DNA from: Chromobacterium alkanivorans
GTDB lineage: Bacteria; Pseudomonadota; Gammaproteobacteria; Burkholderiales; Chromobacteriaceae
Reading direction: 5' to 3'
Assembly: GCF_016937655.1 (NCBI RefSeq)
Contig: NZ_JAFHKL010000021.1
Coordinates: forward strand, 1-60,807
Length of the DNA: 60,807 nt
The notes below the pieces were generated by a model. That model had not been told where the DNA came from, ran no database searches, and saw only the letters and a list, made by a program, of their open reading frames with translations. How positions within the stretch are numbered: the first letter of the stretch is position 1; the number at the start of each line of letters is the position of its first letter. A program made the position numbers and the translations under genes. Shown here piece after piece: positions 1 to 9,776 of the stretch.

Positions 1-59
1 GCAGAGGATATCCGGACAGGGTATTTGCCCGCACCCGCCACCAGCCCCGCGAAACCATG

Positions 60-88
60 AAAAACGGGCCGGCGAAACGCCGGCCCGT
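60..88 (-). terminator. Rho-independent terminator closing the leftward T6SS operon
   Basis: A perfect 11-bp stem (ACGGGCCGGCG / CGCCGGCCCGT) with an AAA loop lies just past the tssA stop. Read on the minus strand it is followed by a run of five T residues. It is well placed to end the long leftward transcript. Confidence 0.85.
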
Positions 89-112
89 ACCGTTGCAGGG
101 GCCTGAAACCGC

Positions 113-1204
113 TTATTCCCGCCGCACATCCAGCAGTTCGTGCAGCTGATTCAGCGTGGAATCGTCCTTGACCACGTGCTGCAGCCATTCTTCCAGACTC
201 ATCTCGGCCCAGCGCGCCGCGCGTTCGGCCAATAAGGCCACCGGGCTGTGCGGTTCGTTGCTGCGGAAGTAACGAGCGACTTCGCTCAACATCAGCACCG
301 CTTCCTGGCGGCTGCGAATCTGGCCGTTGAAGGCGACGGGGGCCGTCGAAGCGGCGGGGGTGGGCGCGCTATAGCTTTGGGTCACGGCTTTTCTTTCCAC
401 GGCGGGTTCGACGGGAGCCGGCGCAACGCCGGCCGGCGCGGTTTGTTGACGGTAACGCAACACCAGATCCTGGCAGGCGTAGATGCCGTTGCGGATATCC
501 GCCAGGCTGGGCGCTTCGCCGCCGAAGCGCTGGTCCACTTGCTCGTCCAGCGCTTCATAGCGGCCCAGCGCCTCTACCAGCGCTTCGGCCTGGCTCTGGA
601 ACCAAGCGTGGCCGGACAGGTTGGCGTTCTTTTCAAACTCGTCGCCGGAGAGCTTGCCCTCGGCGATGGCGGCGGCCTTGGCGTCGGCGTCTTTCAAGCC
701 CAGGTTTTCCACGTCGCGCGATTGCTGCCAGTCGTTCCAGCCGTAAGCGCCGAACTCGGGCTTCAGCAACGGCACGTTGCGGATGGCCAGCCCCAGTTGC
801 TGGTTCAGCCATTCCAGCTTGCCGACGCGTTCGTCCAGATCGTGCGGGTCCAGTTCCGGATAGCCGCTCTCCCAGTATTGACGCAGCCAGCCGTCCAGCG
901 CGGCCAGGCCCAGGGCCAGACCGGAGATCCCGTTGGCCTGGACCTGGGCTTCCGCGTACCAGGCCAGCAGTTGCAGGTCTTTGCTGCTTTGACGCAACGC
1001 GTCTTCGCACAGGCGAATGACTTTGGGCCATTCCGCCGTTTTGAGGGTTTGCTCCCAATCGCCTTGCGACAAGCCCGGGTCGTCGCTGCGGCGGGCCTCG
1101 CGAATCTGGTCGAAGAGAGTGGAGTAAGCCAGGTCCTCGCCCGCCGGCGATGAACCGGGGATGGGAGCCAGCAGCTGCTCCACGGTTTGTTCGATGTTTT
1201 CCAT
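113..1204 (-). CDS. tssA: TssA, T6SS baseplate/sheath assembly protein
   Basis: The 363-residue protein has the ImpA-type N-terminal domain of TssA proteins. Its opening resembles the family pattern [18 protein letters not shown], followed by the [12 protein letters not shown] stretch. A Pro/Ala-rich linker (about residues 265-295) precedes a short C-terminal helical domain ([18 protein letters not shown]...). TssA primes the baseplate and coordinates tail-tube and sheath polymerisation in the cytoplasm. It is the last gene of the leftward operon, 34 bp after the PAAR gene and just before a terminator. No strong Shine-Dalgarno is visible before the ATG, so translation may be coupled or weak. 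The short C-terminus suggests one of the shorter TssA classes, but I cannot assign the class by eye. Confidence 0.93.
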   Translation of the reverse strand: MENIEQTVEQLLAPIPGSSPAGEDLAYSTLFDQIREARRSDDPGLSQGDWEQTLKTAEWPKVIRLCEDALRQSSKDLQLLAWYAEAQVQANGISGLALGLAALDGWLRQYWESGYPELDPHDLDERVGKLEWLNQQLGLAIRNVPLLKPEFGAYGWNDWQQSRDVENLGLKDADAKAAAIAEGKLSGDEFEKNANLSGHAWFQSQAEALVEALGRYEALDEQVDQRFGGEAPSLADIRNGIYACQDLVLRYRQQTAPAGVAPAPVEPAVERKAVTQSYSAPTPAASTAPVAFNGQIRSRQEAVLMLSEVARYFRSNEPHSPVALLAERAARWAEMSLEEWLQHVVKDDSTLNQLHELLDVRRE

Positions 1205-1238
1205 GCTTGTGTGGCTTCTATATATAGAGAGGTTGCGA

Positions 1239-1502
1239 TCAGCCCTTGCCGACTTCCGGCATGGTGGAGATCAGCGAGGCGCCGCAGCTGACTTTATGGC
1301 CTTCCAAGGCCACCGGCTTGCCGCCCACCACCCAGGTGGGGTCGCCTTCCACGATGGTGCAGTTGACGTGCCCTTGCTGCGGGCAGGTGACGGAGTCGCC
1401 CAGGCAGGCGACCTGCTTGCCGAACAAGGTGGTGCTGGAGGCGGCGCTGACGACGTTGCCGCCATGATCGGTGGGGTCGCCCAATCGGATCACGCGTTTC
1501 AT
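1239..1502 (-). CDS. PAAR-domain tip protein
   Basis: This is an 87-residue single-domain PAAR protein. It opens [15 protein letters not shown] and carries the family pattern of conserved Gly, Cys and His residues ([18 protein letters not shown], then [20 protein letters not shown]). PAAR proteins cap the VgrG trimer as a metal-binding spike tip and help recruit effectors. The ATG overlaps the stop of the upstream 479-residue gene in an ATGA arrangement, which argues for translational coupling and fixes this start. It is the only PAAR protein in the window. Neither VgrG nor the Rhs protein carries an obvious PAAR domain, so it probably serves both spikes. Confidence 0.93.
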   Translation of the reverse strand: MKRVIRLGDPTDHGGNVVSAASSTTLFGKQVACLGDSVTCPQQGHVNCTIVEGDPTWVVGGKPVALEGHKVSCGASLISTMPEVGKG

Positions 1503-2938
1503 GCGGTAGTCTCCTTGCGCGGCGGCCTGGCCATGGCCAGCGCCACGTGGTCGTTGCTGAATTGAGTGAGGACGGCCGGCGCGGCCAGCCGCGCGCTGTG
1601 GCTGACGACGGCGGCGGCCAGCATGGCGTCGGCGGCGACGCCGACGTCGCCCCAGTCCCGCGCCAGATTGCTGGCCTCCTCGATGGGGTGCAGTTCCACC
1701 TTGTGCCGGCTCAAGGCGCTGGCGATGGCCGCCAGGCGCACGCCGCCGCCGTCGACGTCGCCGCTGTTGTGGGTCAGCCAGGCCAGCTTGGCCGCCTGGT
1801 CGTTTTCCGGCTTGGCCTCCTCCGGGCTGAACGGGTAGTCCAGCAGCGCGGCGTTGACCAGGGCGTTGTCCAGCACCGCTTGCAGCTGGCGCGCCAATTG
1901 CAGCGCGCGCTCCTCCTGCACCGCGACGGCGCTGGACTGGCCCACCTGGGCCAGCACCGGCAACTGGGCCAGCCCGGCCTGATGACGGGCCGGCACCATG
2001 CCCCAGCTGCCGCTGGAACGGCTGAAGTCCTTTTCCCAGTAAGGCTGGTAAGGATCGGCGCCCTCGGCCACGGCGACCGGGCCGAGCTCGGGCTCCGGCA
2101 GCTGCTCGCGCAGGAACAGCAAAGCCGCCACCGCCAAGCCGGACTTGCCCAAGCGGCGTCGGCGCGCCGTCGCCGCGGCGTCCTGCGAGTCGTCTTCGTC
2201 GGCGCCTTGCAGCAGGAGCGGCGCATCGGCGCCGAGCACGATCACGCCCGGCAGTTCCGGCTCCTGTTGCAGCAGCTGCCGCGCGCGGTCCGCCACCGTG
2301 CCGGTGCCGGCCCCCGCCAGGAAGCGCGCCTCCGGCGTCGGCCAATCGTCTTCCAGCGTGTCGGCCATCGCCTCCGTCTGCCATTCCTTGGCCGCGGCGA
2401 TCTGCTCGATGCCGGACTCGCTGGGCAGCACTTCCATCATCAACGGCAGCCAGGCCGCGCCGGGCGCGACCGCGTAGAGCTCCCGCAACGCCTCGACCAC
2501 ATGCGGCCGCAAGACTTGCAGCGCCTCGTCGGCGTCGATGTCCGCCGCGTCCAGGCACGACCACAGGCAGCCATCCGGCGCTTCAACTAGCCAGCTCGGC
2601 TCGCCGTTGGCCGGGACGGCGCGCGCCCACAGCCAGCGGCAGTCCACCGCCGCCTGGCGTTCGCGCAATTCTGCCAGATGCCGTTCGCGGGCGGCGTCGC
2701 GCGCGGACTGGCGCTCGGCCTCCGCCGCGGCCTCCTGGTCCGCCTCTTCCTGCTTGGCGCGCTTTTCCTTCAGATAGCCCCACAGCTTGACGCCGGCGCT
2801 AAGCAGCATAGGCGGCCCCAGGTGCAGCAGCAGGATGGCCGACGGGCTGATGCGCTGCCAGCTTTGCGGCAACACCAGCCACAGCAGCCCCCACCAGGCG
2901 ACGGTGCTGACGCCGAACAGGCCCAACATTTTCCACAT
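1499..2938 (-). CDS. T6SS-associated membrane protein of unknown function
   Basis: I do not recognise this 479-residue protein. Two hydrophobic segments (about residues 5-25 and 33-50) are followed by a charged Glu/Ala/Arg-rich, probably coiled-coil stretch (about 58-95) and then a large soluble part with no motif I can name. It is rich in Ala, Leu, Glu and Gln, with a low-complexity Asp/Arg stretch near 250-265. It lies between clpV and the PAAR gene, overlapping the latter by 4 bp, so co-translation with a spike component is likely. A role in spike or effector loading at the inner membrane, or as an accessory inner-membrane protein, is inference from position only. Confidence 0.8.
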   Translation of the reverse strand: MWKMLGLFGVSTVAWWGLLWLVLPQSWQRISPSAILLLHLGPPMLLSAGVKLWGYLKEKRAKQEEADQEAAAEAERQSARDAARERHLAELRERQAAVDCRWLWARAVPANGEPSWLVEAPDGCLWSCLDAADIDADEALQVLRPHVVEALRELYAVAPGAAWLPLMMEVLPSESGIEQIAAAKEWQTEAMADTLEDDWPTPEARFLAGAGTGTVADRARQLLQQEPELPGVIVLGADAPLLLQGADEDDSQDAAATARRRRLGKSGLAVAALLFLREQLPEPELGPVAVAEGADPYQPYWEKDFSRSSGSWGMVPARHQAGLAQLPVLAQVGQSSAVAVQEERALQLARQLQAVLDNALVNAALLDYPFSPEEAKPENDQAAKLAWLTHNSGDVDGGGVRLAAIASALSRHKVELHPIEEASNLARDWGDVGVAADAMLAAAVVSHSARLAAPAVLTQFSNDHVALAMARPPRKETTA

Positions 2939-2950
2939 GGACGCGATTCC

Positions 2951-5584
2951 TCAGCTCAGCCGCACTTTGACCTGCTCGCCCTTGAGCGAAACGGCGATCT
3001 TCTTCACCGGCTTGCCGCTGGCCATGCGCGCCAGCAGATCGCTGGAGATCTGCGCCAGCAGGGTGCGGGTCAGGATGGCGTCGGCGTTGCGCGCGCCGCT
3101 GTCCACGTCCAGGCAGCGCGCCGCCATCTGTTCCGCCAGTTCCTCCGGGAACTCCACTTGCGCGCCGTGGTTGTCGGCGATGCGCTGACGAATCTTGTTC
3201 AGTTTGAGGCCGACGATGGCGCGCAGCACTTCATCGCTGATAGGCAGATAGGGCACGATGGTCAGGCGGCCGAGGAAGGCCGGCTTGAACACGCTTTGCA
3301 GCGTGGGCCGCAGGATCTCCACCAGGTCTTCCGGCGTCGGGTCGCGGGTTTCGCCCTCGACGGTGACGCCGTGCTCGCAGGCGCGCATCACCAGATCGGT
3401 GCCTGCGTTGGAGGTCAGCAGGATGATGGTGTTCTTGAAATCGACCTCGCGGCCTTCGCTGTCTTCCAGCAAGCCTTTGTCGAAGACCTGGAAGAACAGC
3501 TCCATCACGTCCGGATGGGCTTTCTCCACCTCGTCCAGCAGCAGTACCGAGTAGGGCTTGCGCCGCACCGCCTCGGTCAGCACCCCGCCTTCGCCGTAGC
3601 CGACGTAGCCCGGCGGCGAGCCCTTGAGGCCGGACACGCTGTGCGCTTCCTGATATTCCGACATATTGATGGTGATCAGATTGCGCTCGCCGCCGTACAG
3701 AGCCTCGGCCAGCGCCAGCGCGGTTTCGGTCTTGCCCACGCCGGACGGCCCCACCAGCAGGAACACGCCCTTGGGCTTGCCCGGGTCTTCCAGATTGGCC
3801 TTGGCGATCTGCACCCGCTCGGCGATCTGCTCCAAGGCGTGGTCCTGACCGATGACGCGCGCGCCCAGCAGCGAGGCCAGCTTCTGCACCTGCTCCAGCT
3901 CATTGCTGACCATACGGCCCAGCGGGATGCCGGTCCAGCCGGAAATCACGTCGGCGATCACACTCTCGTCCACGCACTCGAAAGCCAGCGGCTGGTGCTT
4001 CTGCAATTCGCGCAGCGCCTTGCGCTTGGTCTGCAGCGGGCTCAGCTTCTTGCTCTTGGCCGGCTTGGCCTCGGCCTGCTGCTGTTTCAGCTCGTCGATT
4101 TCCGCGATCAGCTTTTGCTGCTCGTCCCAGGCGGCGTGCAGCTTCTCCAGGTCCGCCTGCAGTTCGGCGCGCCGGGCTTCCAGTTCGGCAATGCGTTCGG
4201 CGTGGCCTTCTTCGCGCTGCAGCGCGGTCACTTCGCGGTCGATATTGTCTATCAGCACCGACACGTCCTCGATCGGGCCCGGCTTGCCGGCGCGCGACAA
4301 GGCGACGCGGGCGCAGGCGGTGTCGAGCACGCTGATGGCCTTGTCCGGCAGCTGGCGGCCGGCGATGTAGCGGCTGGACAGATGCACGGCGGCGGCCACC
4401 GCCTCGTTGAGGATTTCCACCTTGTGGTGCTCGGCCATCGCCGGGGTCAGGCCGCGCACCATCTGCACGGCGATTTCCGGCGCCGGCTCCTCCACCTTCA
4501 CCACCTGGAAGCGGCGCGCCAGCGCGGCGTCTTTTTCAAAGTACTTCTTGTACTCGGCCCAGGTCGTCGCCGCGATGGTGCGCAGCTCGCCGCGCGCCAA
4601 CGCCGGTTTCAACAGGTTGGCCGCGTCGTTCTGGCCGGCCGCGCCGCCGGCGCCGATCAAGGTGTGAGCCTCGTCGATGAACAGGATGATGGGCACCGGG
4701 CTGGCCTTGACCTCGTCTATCACCTGGCGCAAGCGGTTCTCGAACTCGCCCTTGACGCTGGCGCCGGCCTGCAACAGGCCCAGGTCCAGCGTGCGCAGGG
4801 TGACGCCGGCCAGCACCGGCGGCACTTCGCCGTGCACGATCTTGCGCGCCAGGCCTTCCACCACCGCGGTCTTGCCCACGCCCGGCTCGCCGGTGAGGAT
4901 GGGGTTGTTCTGCCGGCGGCGCATCAGGATGTCTATCATCTGACGGATTTCGACGTCGCGGCCCAGGATGGGATCGATCTTGCCGGCCTTGGCCTGGGCG
5001 GTCAGGTCTATCGTGTATTTGTCCAGCGCCGGGCTGCCGCGCTTGCCGGCCGCGGGCGCGGCCATCGCCGGCGCGGCGTCCTCGCTCGCCGCCGGCGCGT
5101 TGGCCGAGGCCTCGCCGCCGTGCTGGCGCAAGGCGGCGTAAGCGCCCTGCAGCCGGCCGGCGTCCTGGCGCGCCAAGGCGGCGGAGCCGGATTGCAGCGC
5201 GCCGCGCAGCGCCTCGTCCTGCCACAGCGCCAGCAGCAGGTCCAAAGTGGACACGTCGGCCTGCCCTTGCTCCGCGCTGGCCAGCAGCCAGGCCTTCTCC
5301 AGCCACTTGGGCAGCCAGGCGGACAGCACCGGGTTGCGGGTGTTGCCGCTGCGGAAGGCGTCCAGCGCGGCTTCCAGCTCGCGCTCTATGCGCGGCAGGT
5401 CCGCGCCCAACGCATGCAGCGCCGCCAGCGCGGCGTTATTGTCCTGGTCGAACATCGCCAGCAGCGCGTGTTCGATCTCGATTTCAAAATGCGTGCGCGC
5501 CAGCGCGCGGCTGGCCGCCTGCTCAATCGCCTGGCGGGCGGTGGGGGTCAGCCTGTCGATCAGGGCTTTCAGGGATACGGACAT
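2951..5584 (-). CDS. clpV: ClpV (TssH), T6SS sheath-recycling AAA+ ATPase
   Basis: The 877-residue protein has the ClpB/ClpV layout. An N-terminal Clp repeat domain (about 1-150) precedes a first AAA+ module with Walker [14 protein letters not shown] and Walker [16 protein letters not shown] coiled-coil middle region (about 420-520) follows, then a second AAA+ module with Walker [14 protein letters not shown] and Walker [11 protein letters not shown]. ClpV binds contracted TssB/TssC sheath and unfolds TssC using ATP so that the sheath can be rebuilt. Its place next to tssG and inside a full T6SS cluster separates it from housekeeping ClpB. It is 12 bp upstream of the 479-residue membrane protein gene on the same strand. 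Confidence 0.97.
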   Translation of the reverse strand: MSVSLKALIDRLTPTARQAIEQAASRALARTHFEIEIEHALLAMFDQDNNAALAALHALGADLPRIERELEAALDAFRSGNTRNPVLSAWLPKWLEKAWLLASAEQGQADVSTLDLLLALWQDEALRGALQSGSAALARQDAGRLQGAYAALRQHGGEASANAPAASEDAAPAMAAPAAGKRGSPALDKYTIDLTAQAKAGKIDPILGRDVEIRQMIDILMRRRQNNPILTGEPGVGKTAVVEGLARKIVHGEVPPVLAGVTLRTLDLGLLQAGASVKGEFENRLRQVIDEVKASPVPIILFIDEAHTLIGAGGAAGQNDAANLLKPALARGELRTIAATTWAEYKKYFEKDAALARRFQVVKVEEPAPEIAVQMVRGLTPAMAEHHKVEILNEAVAAAVHLSSRYIAGRQLPDKAISVLDTACARVALSRAGKPGPIEDVSVLIDNIDREVTALQREEGHAERIAELEARRAELQADLEKLHAAWDEQQKLIAEIDELKQQQAEAKPAKSKKLSPLQTKRKALRELQKHQPLAFECVDESVIADVISGWTGIPLGRMVSNELEQVQKLASLLGARVIGQDHALEQIAERVQIAKANLEDPGKPKGVFLLVGPSGVGKTETALALAEALYGGERNLITINMSEYQEAHSVSGLKGSPPGYVGYGEGGVLTEAVRRKPYSVLLLDEVEKAHPDVMELFFQVFDKGLLEDSEGREVDFKNTIILLTSNAGTDLVMRACEHGVTVEGETRDPTPEDLVEILRPTLQSVFKPAFLGRLTIVPYLPISDEVLRAIVGLKLNKIRQRIADNHGAQVEFPEELAEQMAARCLDVDSGARNADAILTRTLLAQISSDLLARMASGKPVKKIAVSLKGEQVKVRLS

Positions 5585-5631
5585 ATCGTTCCAATACGCT
5601 CAAAATGAAAAGTCGATTCCGCCCGCGCCGC

Positions 5632-6657
5632 TCAATGCAGCAGCGCGTAGCGCATGTCTTCCGGGTCTTGTTTCTGCGGGCCCAGCCAGCAATTGCCGCC
5701 CAGGCGCAAATCCGCCGGGCCGCCCAGCTGCGCCGCCGGCACGTCGCGCTTGTCCAGCACCAGGCTGACGTCCGCCGCCAGATTGTGGCCGACGGCGAAT
5801 TGCAGCAGCGCCTGCAAGGCCTGCGCGCCGGGGCCGCCGGGCAGCAGGGCCTCGAACTGGGCGCGGCGCATGCTGCCCAGCCGCAGCTGCAGCTTGGTCT
5901 GGCGGTCCCAGACTCGGGAACCGGCGAACAAGGACACGCCCAGCTCGCTCTCGCTGTCGCCCAGCCGGCTTTGTTCCGCCGCCGGCACCTGCATCCACTG
6001 GCCGACGAACTGCTCCAGCGCGGCGTCCACGCCGAAAAAGCCCTGGATCAGCGTTTCCAGCGCCTGCGCCGACAAGGGCTTCTGGCTGAGCAGGCCGGCG
6101 TAATAGATGAACAGGTTTTCGTCCAGGCTCGCGTCCGGCCCCATCTGCTTGCGCAGCTGCGACAGGCCCAGGCCGCCCAGGTCCAGCAGATTGCGGGTGA
6201 AACCGTCGCGCTCGCCGGCCTCCACTTCCAGCCAATAGCGGTATTTGCGCCAGGCGCCGAAGAACAAGGCGGTGGCGCGATGGCTGAAGATGTCCAGGAA
6301 GGCGTGCAGCGATCCGTCCTTGTACTGCTGGCGACGCTCCAGCAGCAACTCGGTGTAACTGGTGGGCAAGGCGCCGCTGGGCCCGGTCAGCCCGATGAAG
6401 CTGACCGTCATTTCGTCGGTGGCGTCCAGCTGCTCCGGCTCCTTGGCCGGCTGATAACGGCTCAGTTCGCTGGGCGGGAAGGACAGCGAGGCCAGCGAGC
6501 GGAAACGCAGGCTGGCCGGCAGCCGGCCGCGGCGCTCGCCGCGCTTGCGCGCGGACAGGCCCAGGATGCGCACCGCCTGGAAGAAGCCGAACTGGCTGGC
6601 GTCGCGCGCCAGCTCCAGCTTCAGATCACGAGGGCTTCGCCGGCTCGGGCTGGCCAT
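5632..6657 (-). CDS. tssG: TssG, T6SS baseplate wedge protein
   Basis: The 341-residue protein matches the TssG (ImpH/VasB) family in size and in its N-terminal pattern, where a basic lead (SPSRRSPRDLKLEL) is followed by FGFFQAVRILG. The conserved mid-region TGPSGALPTSYTELLLER is also visible. TssG bridges TssF, TssE and TssK in the baseplate. The ATG overlaps the end of tssF by 37 bp, the usual tssF-tssG arrangement, which supports this start. clpV follows 47 bp downstream on the same strand. Confidence 0.95.
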   Translation of the reverse strand: MASPSRRSPRDLKLELARDASQFGFFQAVRILGLSARKRGERRGRLPASLRFRSLASLSFPPSELSRYQPAKEPEQLDATDEMTVSFIGLTGPSGALPTSYTELLLERRQQYKDGSLHAFLDIFSHRATALFFGAWRKYRYWLEVEAGERDGFTRNLLDLGGLGLSQLRKQMGPDASLDENLFIYYAGLLSQKPLSAQALETLIQGFFGVDAALEQFVGQWMQVPAAEQSRLGDSESELGVSLFAGSRVWDRQTKLQLRLGSMRRAQFEALLPGGPGAQALQALLQFAVGHNLAADVSLVLDKRDVPAAQLGGPADLRLGGNCWLGPQKQDPEDMRYALLH

Positions 6658-8480
6658 GAGGCAACCTCCTCGTCTTGTTGAACCGCATGCACCCGCAGGC
6701 GGGTGAAACTATTGGGCGCGCAATACAGCGCGAAGAAACGCTCCAGCACCGCGGCGAACAGATAGACGCTGCCGCCGACGTAGTAATCCGGGTCCAGCGT
6801 CAGGCGGATTTCGCTGCCGCGCACGAAGCCGCTGAAATCGCGGCCGGACACGCGGGTCACCGCCGGCTGGCTTTCAATCCCCACCACGCCCTGGATCTGG
6901 CGCACATTCACCGGGGAATCGGTCAGGTTGTACAAGGCCAGCATTTCCTGCAAGGCGGCGCAGCCGGAATCCACGATGGACATGTAGTTCAGCGACAGAT
7001 GCGACACCAGCCGCCATTGCACCGCGCGGCCCAGCGGGCAGCGCTGGCTGGCGCTGGGCTTGCGCAGCAGGCGCACGCGCTTGACCACGGAATGGCCGGG
7101 CAGGGAAAAATCCGTCCGCTGGGTGGACTGGCTGCCGCCAAACGGAATCTGTTCCGGCAGATCGCGGTTGCTGCACAGCAGCTCCAGGCTCAGCACCTCG
7201 GTGGCCGGCCGCACCGCGTTGAACTCCAGGTCCGCCAGATGCAGCTCCAGATCGGTGCCCTTGTCGCTCTGGCGCGGCGACGGCTCCCGGCTGGCGTGCC
7301 AATAAAAGCGCGGCGCCTTCTTTTCGCTGCCGTGGCGTATCGCGTAAAACGGCGGCACCTCCTCGCTGCTTTCGCCGTCGCCGGATTTCTCCACCCTCAC
7401 CACGCGCTTGATCTGGATCGCCTCGTAAGCCTGCTGCTTGCGCGCGTCCACCAGCACCGGATAGCTGGCTTTCTGGTGGGTGACGCGGATGGGCTCGCCC
7501 GGCTGGGTGAACAGATTGACGATGGGGGTGCAGCCCAGCTTCAGGTGCTGGGCCTGCAACTGGGTCTGCAGCCGGTTGTGGCGCTCGCTGTCCGGGTATT
7601 CGTCCAGCAGCAAGCGCAGCACCAGCTTCTCGCCGTCCAGCCGCGCCGCCGCCTTGTCCAGCTGCAGCAGATCGACGAACAGGAATTTGTCCGGATAGCA
7701 GAAGTACTCGGTCAGCAGCCGATAGCCCATGAAGGAGCGCTCGTCGTAGTCCAGCAGGCCCTCGTCGCGGCCGAAGCCCACCGCCCGCAGGCTGCTCGCC
7801 GGCAGTTTGCGCGTGCGCGCCGGGTCTTCGCTGCCGTCGCCCACGCTGACGCCCTGGACATTGGACAGCAGCATCTCGTACAGCAAGTGCATCAGCGCCG
7901 GTTCGCCGTCCAGGAAGAAGCGCAGCGATTGCAGGCCGATGGCGTTGACCGCCAGGCCGCCGTGGGTGTGGAACTCCAGCGTCAGCACCGCCGCCGCGTC
8001 CGGCGCCAGCTGGCGCAGATAGGGCGAGCCGCTGGTCAGCTCCAGCTTGGCCTCGGTCAGCGACAGCGGATACAGATCCACCGGATAAGCGCTGCGGAAT
8101 TTGCACACCACGCCCTGCATCGCCGGCGCGTGCACCGGCTGGCCGCGCTCCACCCGGTAGCGCTTGGCGATCTCCGGCCGCTGCGGATCGCATTCGAACT
8201 GTACGATGGTGGCCGAGGGAATCGGCTGCAGATAGTGCGGATACAGCACATTGAGGAAGCTGGCGGCCACCTCCGGATATTCGTCGTCCAACTTCTTGTG
8301 GATGCGCGCGGCCAGGAAGGCGAAGGACTCGATCAGCCGTTCGGTGTGCGGGTCTTCACACTGGTCGCCTTCCATTTGCAGGCGGCCGGCGATCTTGGGA
8401 TAGCGGCGCGCGAACTCGCCGGACAGCTGGCGCAGGTGTCCGAGTTCGCGTTCGTAATACGGCAATAAGGATTCAAGCAT
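6621..8480 (-). CDS. tssF: TssF, T6SS baseplate wedge protein
   Basis: The 619-residue protein has the standard TssF (ImpG/VasA) length and hallmarks. The N-terminus LLPYYERELGHLRQLSGEFARRYPKIAGRL is followed by the conserved EDPHTERLIESFAFLAARI region. It ends with the typical segment giving YVGGSVYLFAAVLERFFALYC. TssF pairs with TssG to form the baseplate wedge that binds the VgrG spike. In many clusters tssE lies directly upstream of tssF. Here tssE is instead in the rightward gene set, and upstream of tssF is an effector/immunity-like block, so that block has probably been inserted into the core operon. Confidence 0.95.
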   Translation of the reverse strand: MLESLLPYYERELGHLRQLSGEFARRYPKIAGRLQMEGDQCEDPHTERLIESFAFLAARIHKKLDDEYPEVAASFLNVLYPHYLQPIPSATIVQFECDPQRPEIAKRYRVERGQPVHAPAMQGVVCKFRSAYPVDLYPLSLTEAKLELTSGSPYLRQLAPDAAAVLTLEFHTHGGLAVNAIGLQSLRFFLDGEPALMHLLYEMLLSNVQGVSVGDGSEDPARTRKLPASSLRAVGFGRDEGLLDYDERSFMGYRLLTEYFCYPDKFLFVDLLQLDKAAARLDGEKLVLRLLLDEYPDSERHNRLQTQLQAQHLKLGCTPIVNLFTQPGEPIRVTHQKASYPVLVDARKQQAYEAIQIKRVVRVEKSGDGESSEEVPPFYAIRHGSEKKAPRFYWHASREPSPRQSDKGTDLELHLADLEFNAVRPATEVLSLELLCSNRDLPEQIPFGGSQSTQRTDFSLPGHSVVKRVRLLRKPSASQRCPLGRAVQWRLVSHLSLNYMSIVDSGCAALQEMLALYNLTDSPVNVRQIQGVVGIESQPAVTRVSGRDFSGFVRGSEIRLTLDPDYYVGGSVYLFAAVLERFFALYCAPNSFTRLRVHAVQQDEEVASWPARAGEALVI

Positions 8481-8566
8481 TAAGGCTCACGCGCAATTCA
8501 TCAAATATTCATTTCAGCAGGCGAGCGCCGCCCGCCCTGTTTTAGTGTTTGTGCCCGGCCAAGTCT

Positions 8567-9730
8567 TCAGCCGCCCCAATACCGCAGCGGCAAACGCCAG
8601 TCCAGGCCATGCCGCCAGGCGTAGTACAGCCACAAGCCCACGGCGGTATACAGCAGCGGCAGCAGGTTGTAAGCCAGCAGTTCCAGCCAGGAACGCAGTT
8701 CCGACTCCCCGCTCGCTTGTCGGATCGCCTTGGGGAAGCGGCCCTCGTAGCTCAACAGCAGCGAGGCGTAATGACCCAGGCCCCAGATCACGAACACCGG
8801 CGTCAACGCCAGGCGCAACCACAAGAAGCTGCGCCCCAGATCGAAACCGCCCGGCAGGCTCAGTCGCGACACCGTCCACATGCTGCTCAAGGGATTCGGC
8901 CACTTGCTGCGCAGCCGCTTCGGCGCCGGCACCGCGTCCGCGCCGTCCTCCATGAAGCGGCGGATATATTCCCAGAACGACAGCAAATGCTGGTAGTCCC
9001 GGCTCGGCAAACCAATGAAAGCGCCATCCACGCCCAGCGGGCTGTGCGGATTGTCGGTAGACTCCGCCCGCGCCGCCAGCACCAGCATGCCGCCTATGCC
9101 CTGGTGATTCGGCATGTCCTTGGGCAGGCCAACATCAATCATGTCCCAATCGTAGGCTTTGACCCCGCCCAAAAAACCGGGCCGCAATAAATAAACTTTG
9201 CGCGTTTGACGGTTGAAGCGCACCACCAGTCGGCGCATGGTAAAAGCTTCCAGACGCCAAACCTTTAGTAAGTAGCGAAAAAAAATGAACCAAATAAGTG
9301 GGACAATGCACACCAAGACGGTTAGAGGAAAAAACAAATCCGCATCATAATAAGAGGCCCGACCACTCGCATCGACCCCTGTTATGGCTTCCCTTAAAAT
9401 AGCAATCAAAAAATCAGCGCCACCAACAAGATAAAGGCAAACTACTCCCATAAGAAATGTAATCAGCCCTCTCTTTTCATCATTGTAAGTACAAAGATCC
9501 AAATAGGTTTTCGTTTTTCGATAGAGAGAACCATTATCATCCAATAACTCAGACCGGCTCTCTTTCACATCAATTTCACGGAAATCCGGGTCATAGCGTA
9601 CACCCCGCGCCAGCATTTTCTTGGCGTCGTCCTTATTTTCTTCGGCAATGTCTTTCTGGATATCGTCAAACCAGGAGCCTGGCTTATGCTTGCGCCGTCC
9701 CATCGCCAGCGACCATTCCAAAAAATACAT
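8567..9730 (-). CDS. DUF6708-like membrane protein, copy A (candidate immunity or effector accessory)
   Basis: The 387-residue protein has a charged N-terminus, hydrophobic segments at about 90-112 and 130-155, a soluble domain with the conserved stretch RKVYLLRPGFLGGVKAYDW, and hydrophobic segments near the C-terminus (about 315-375). The layout recalls the DUF6708 family, though I cannot confirm this. It is a close paralogue of the adjacent copy at 9777-10937. The 3' 425 bp of the two genes are nearly identical while the 5' parts diverge. A GAGAGG Shine-Dalgarno precedes the ATG. Lying downstream of a VasX-like pore-forming effector, the two multi-pass proteins are plausible immunity proteins. 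That role is inference. Confidence 0.8.
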   Translation of the reverse strand: MYFLEWSLAMGRRKHKPGSWFDDIQKDIAEENKDDAKKMLARGVRYDPDFREIDVKESRSELLDDNGSLYRKTKTYLDLCTYNDEKRGLITFLMGVVCLYLVGGADFLIAILREAITGVDASGRASYYDADLFFPLTVLVCIVPLIWFIFFRYLLKVWRLEAFTMRRLVVRFNRQTRKVYLLRPGFLGGVKAYDWDMIDVGLPKDMPNHQGIGGMLVLAARAESTDNPHSPLGVDGAFIGLPSRDYQHLLSFWEYIRRFMEDGADAVPAPKRLRSKWPNPLSSMWTVSRLSLPGGFDLGRSFLWLRLALTPVFVIWGLGHYASLLLSYEGRFPKAIRQASGESELRSWLELLAYNLLPLLYTAVGLWLYYAWRHGLDWRLPLRYWGG

Positions 9731-9776
9731 AAGCCTCTCTTCCTGTTTTCAAACCGCCATCATCATCCGGCTTTGC

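Noticed and set aside
2678-5608. Very long plus-strand reading frame opposite clpV and its neighbour
   Set aside because: It is antisense to a clear clpV with both Walker motifs. Its His/Gln/Arg-rich product is the usual shadow of a GC-rich gene.
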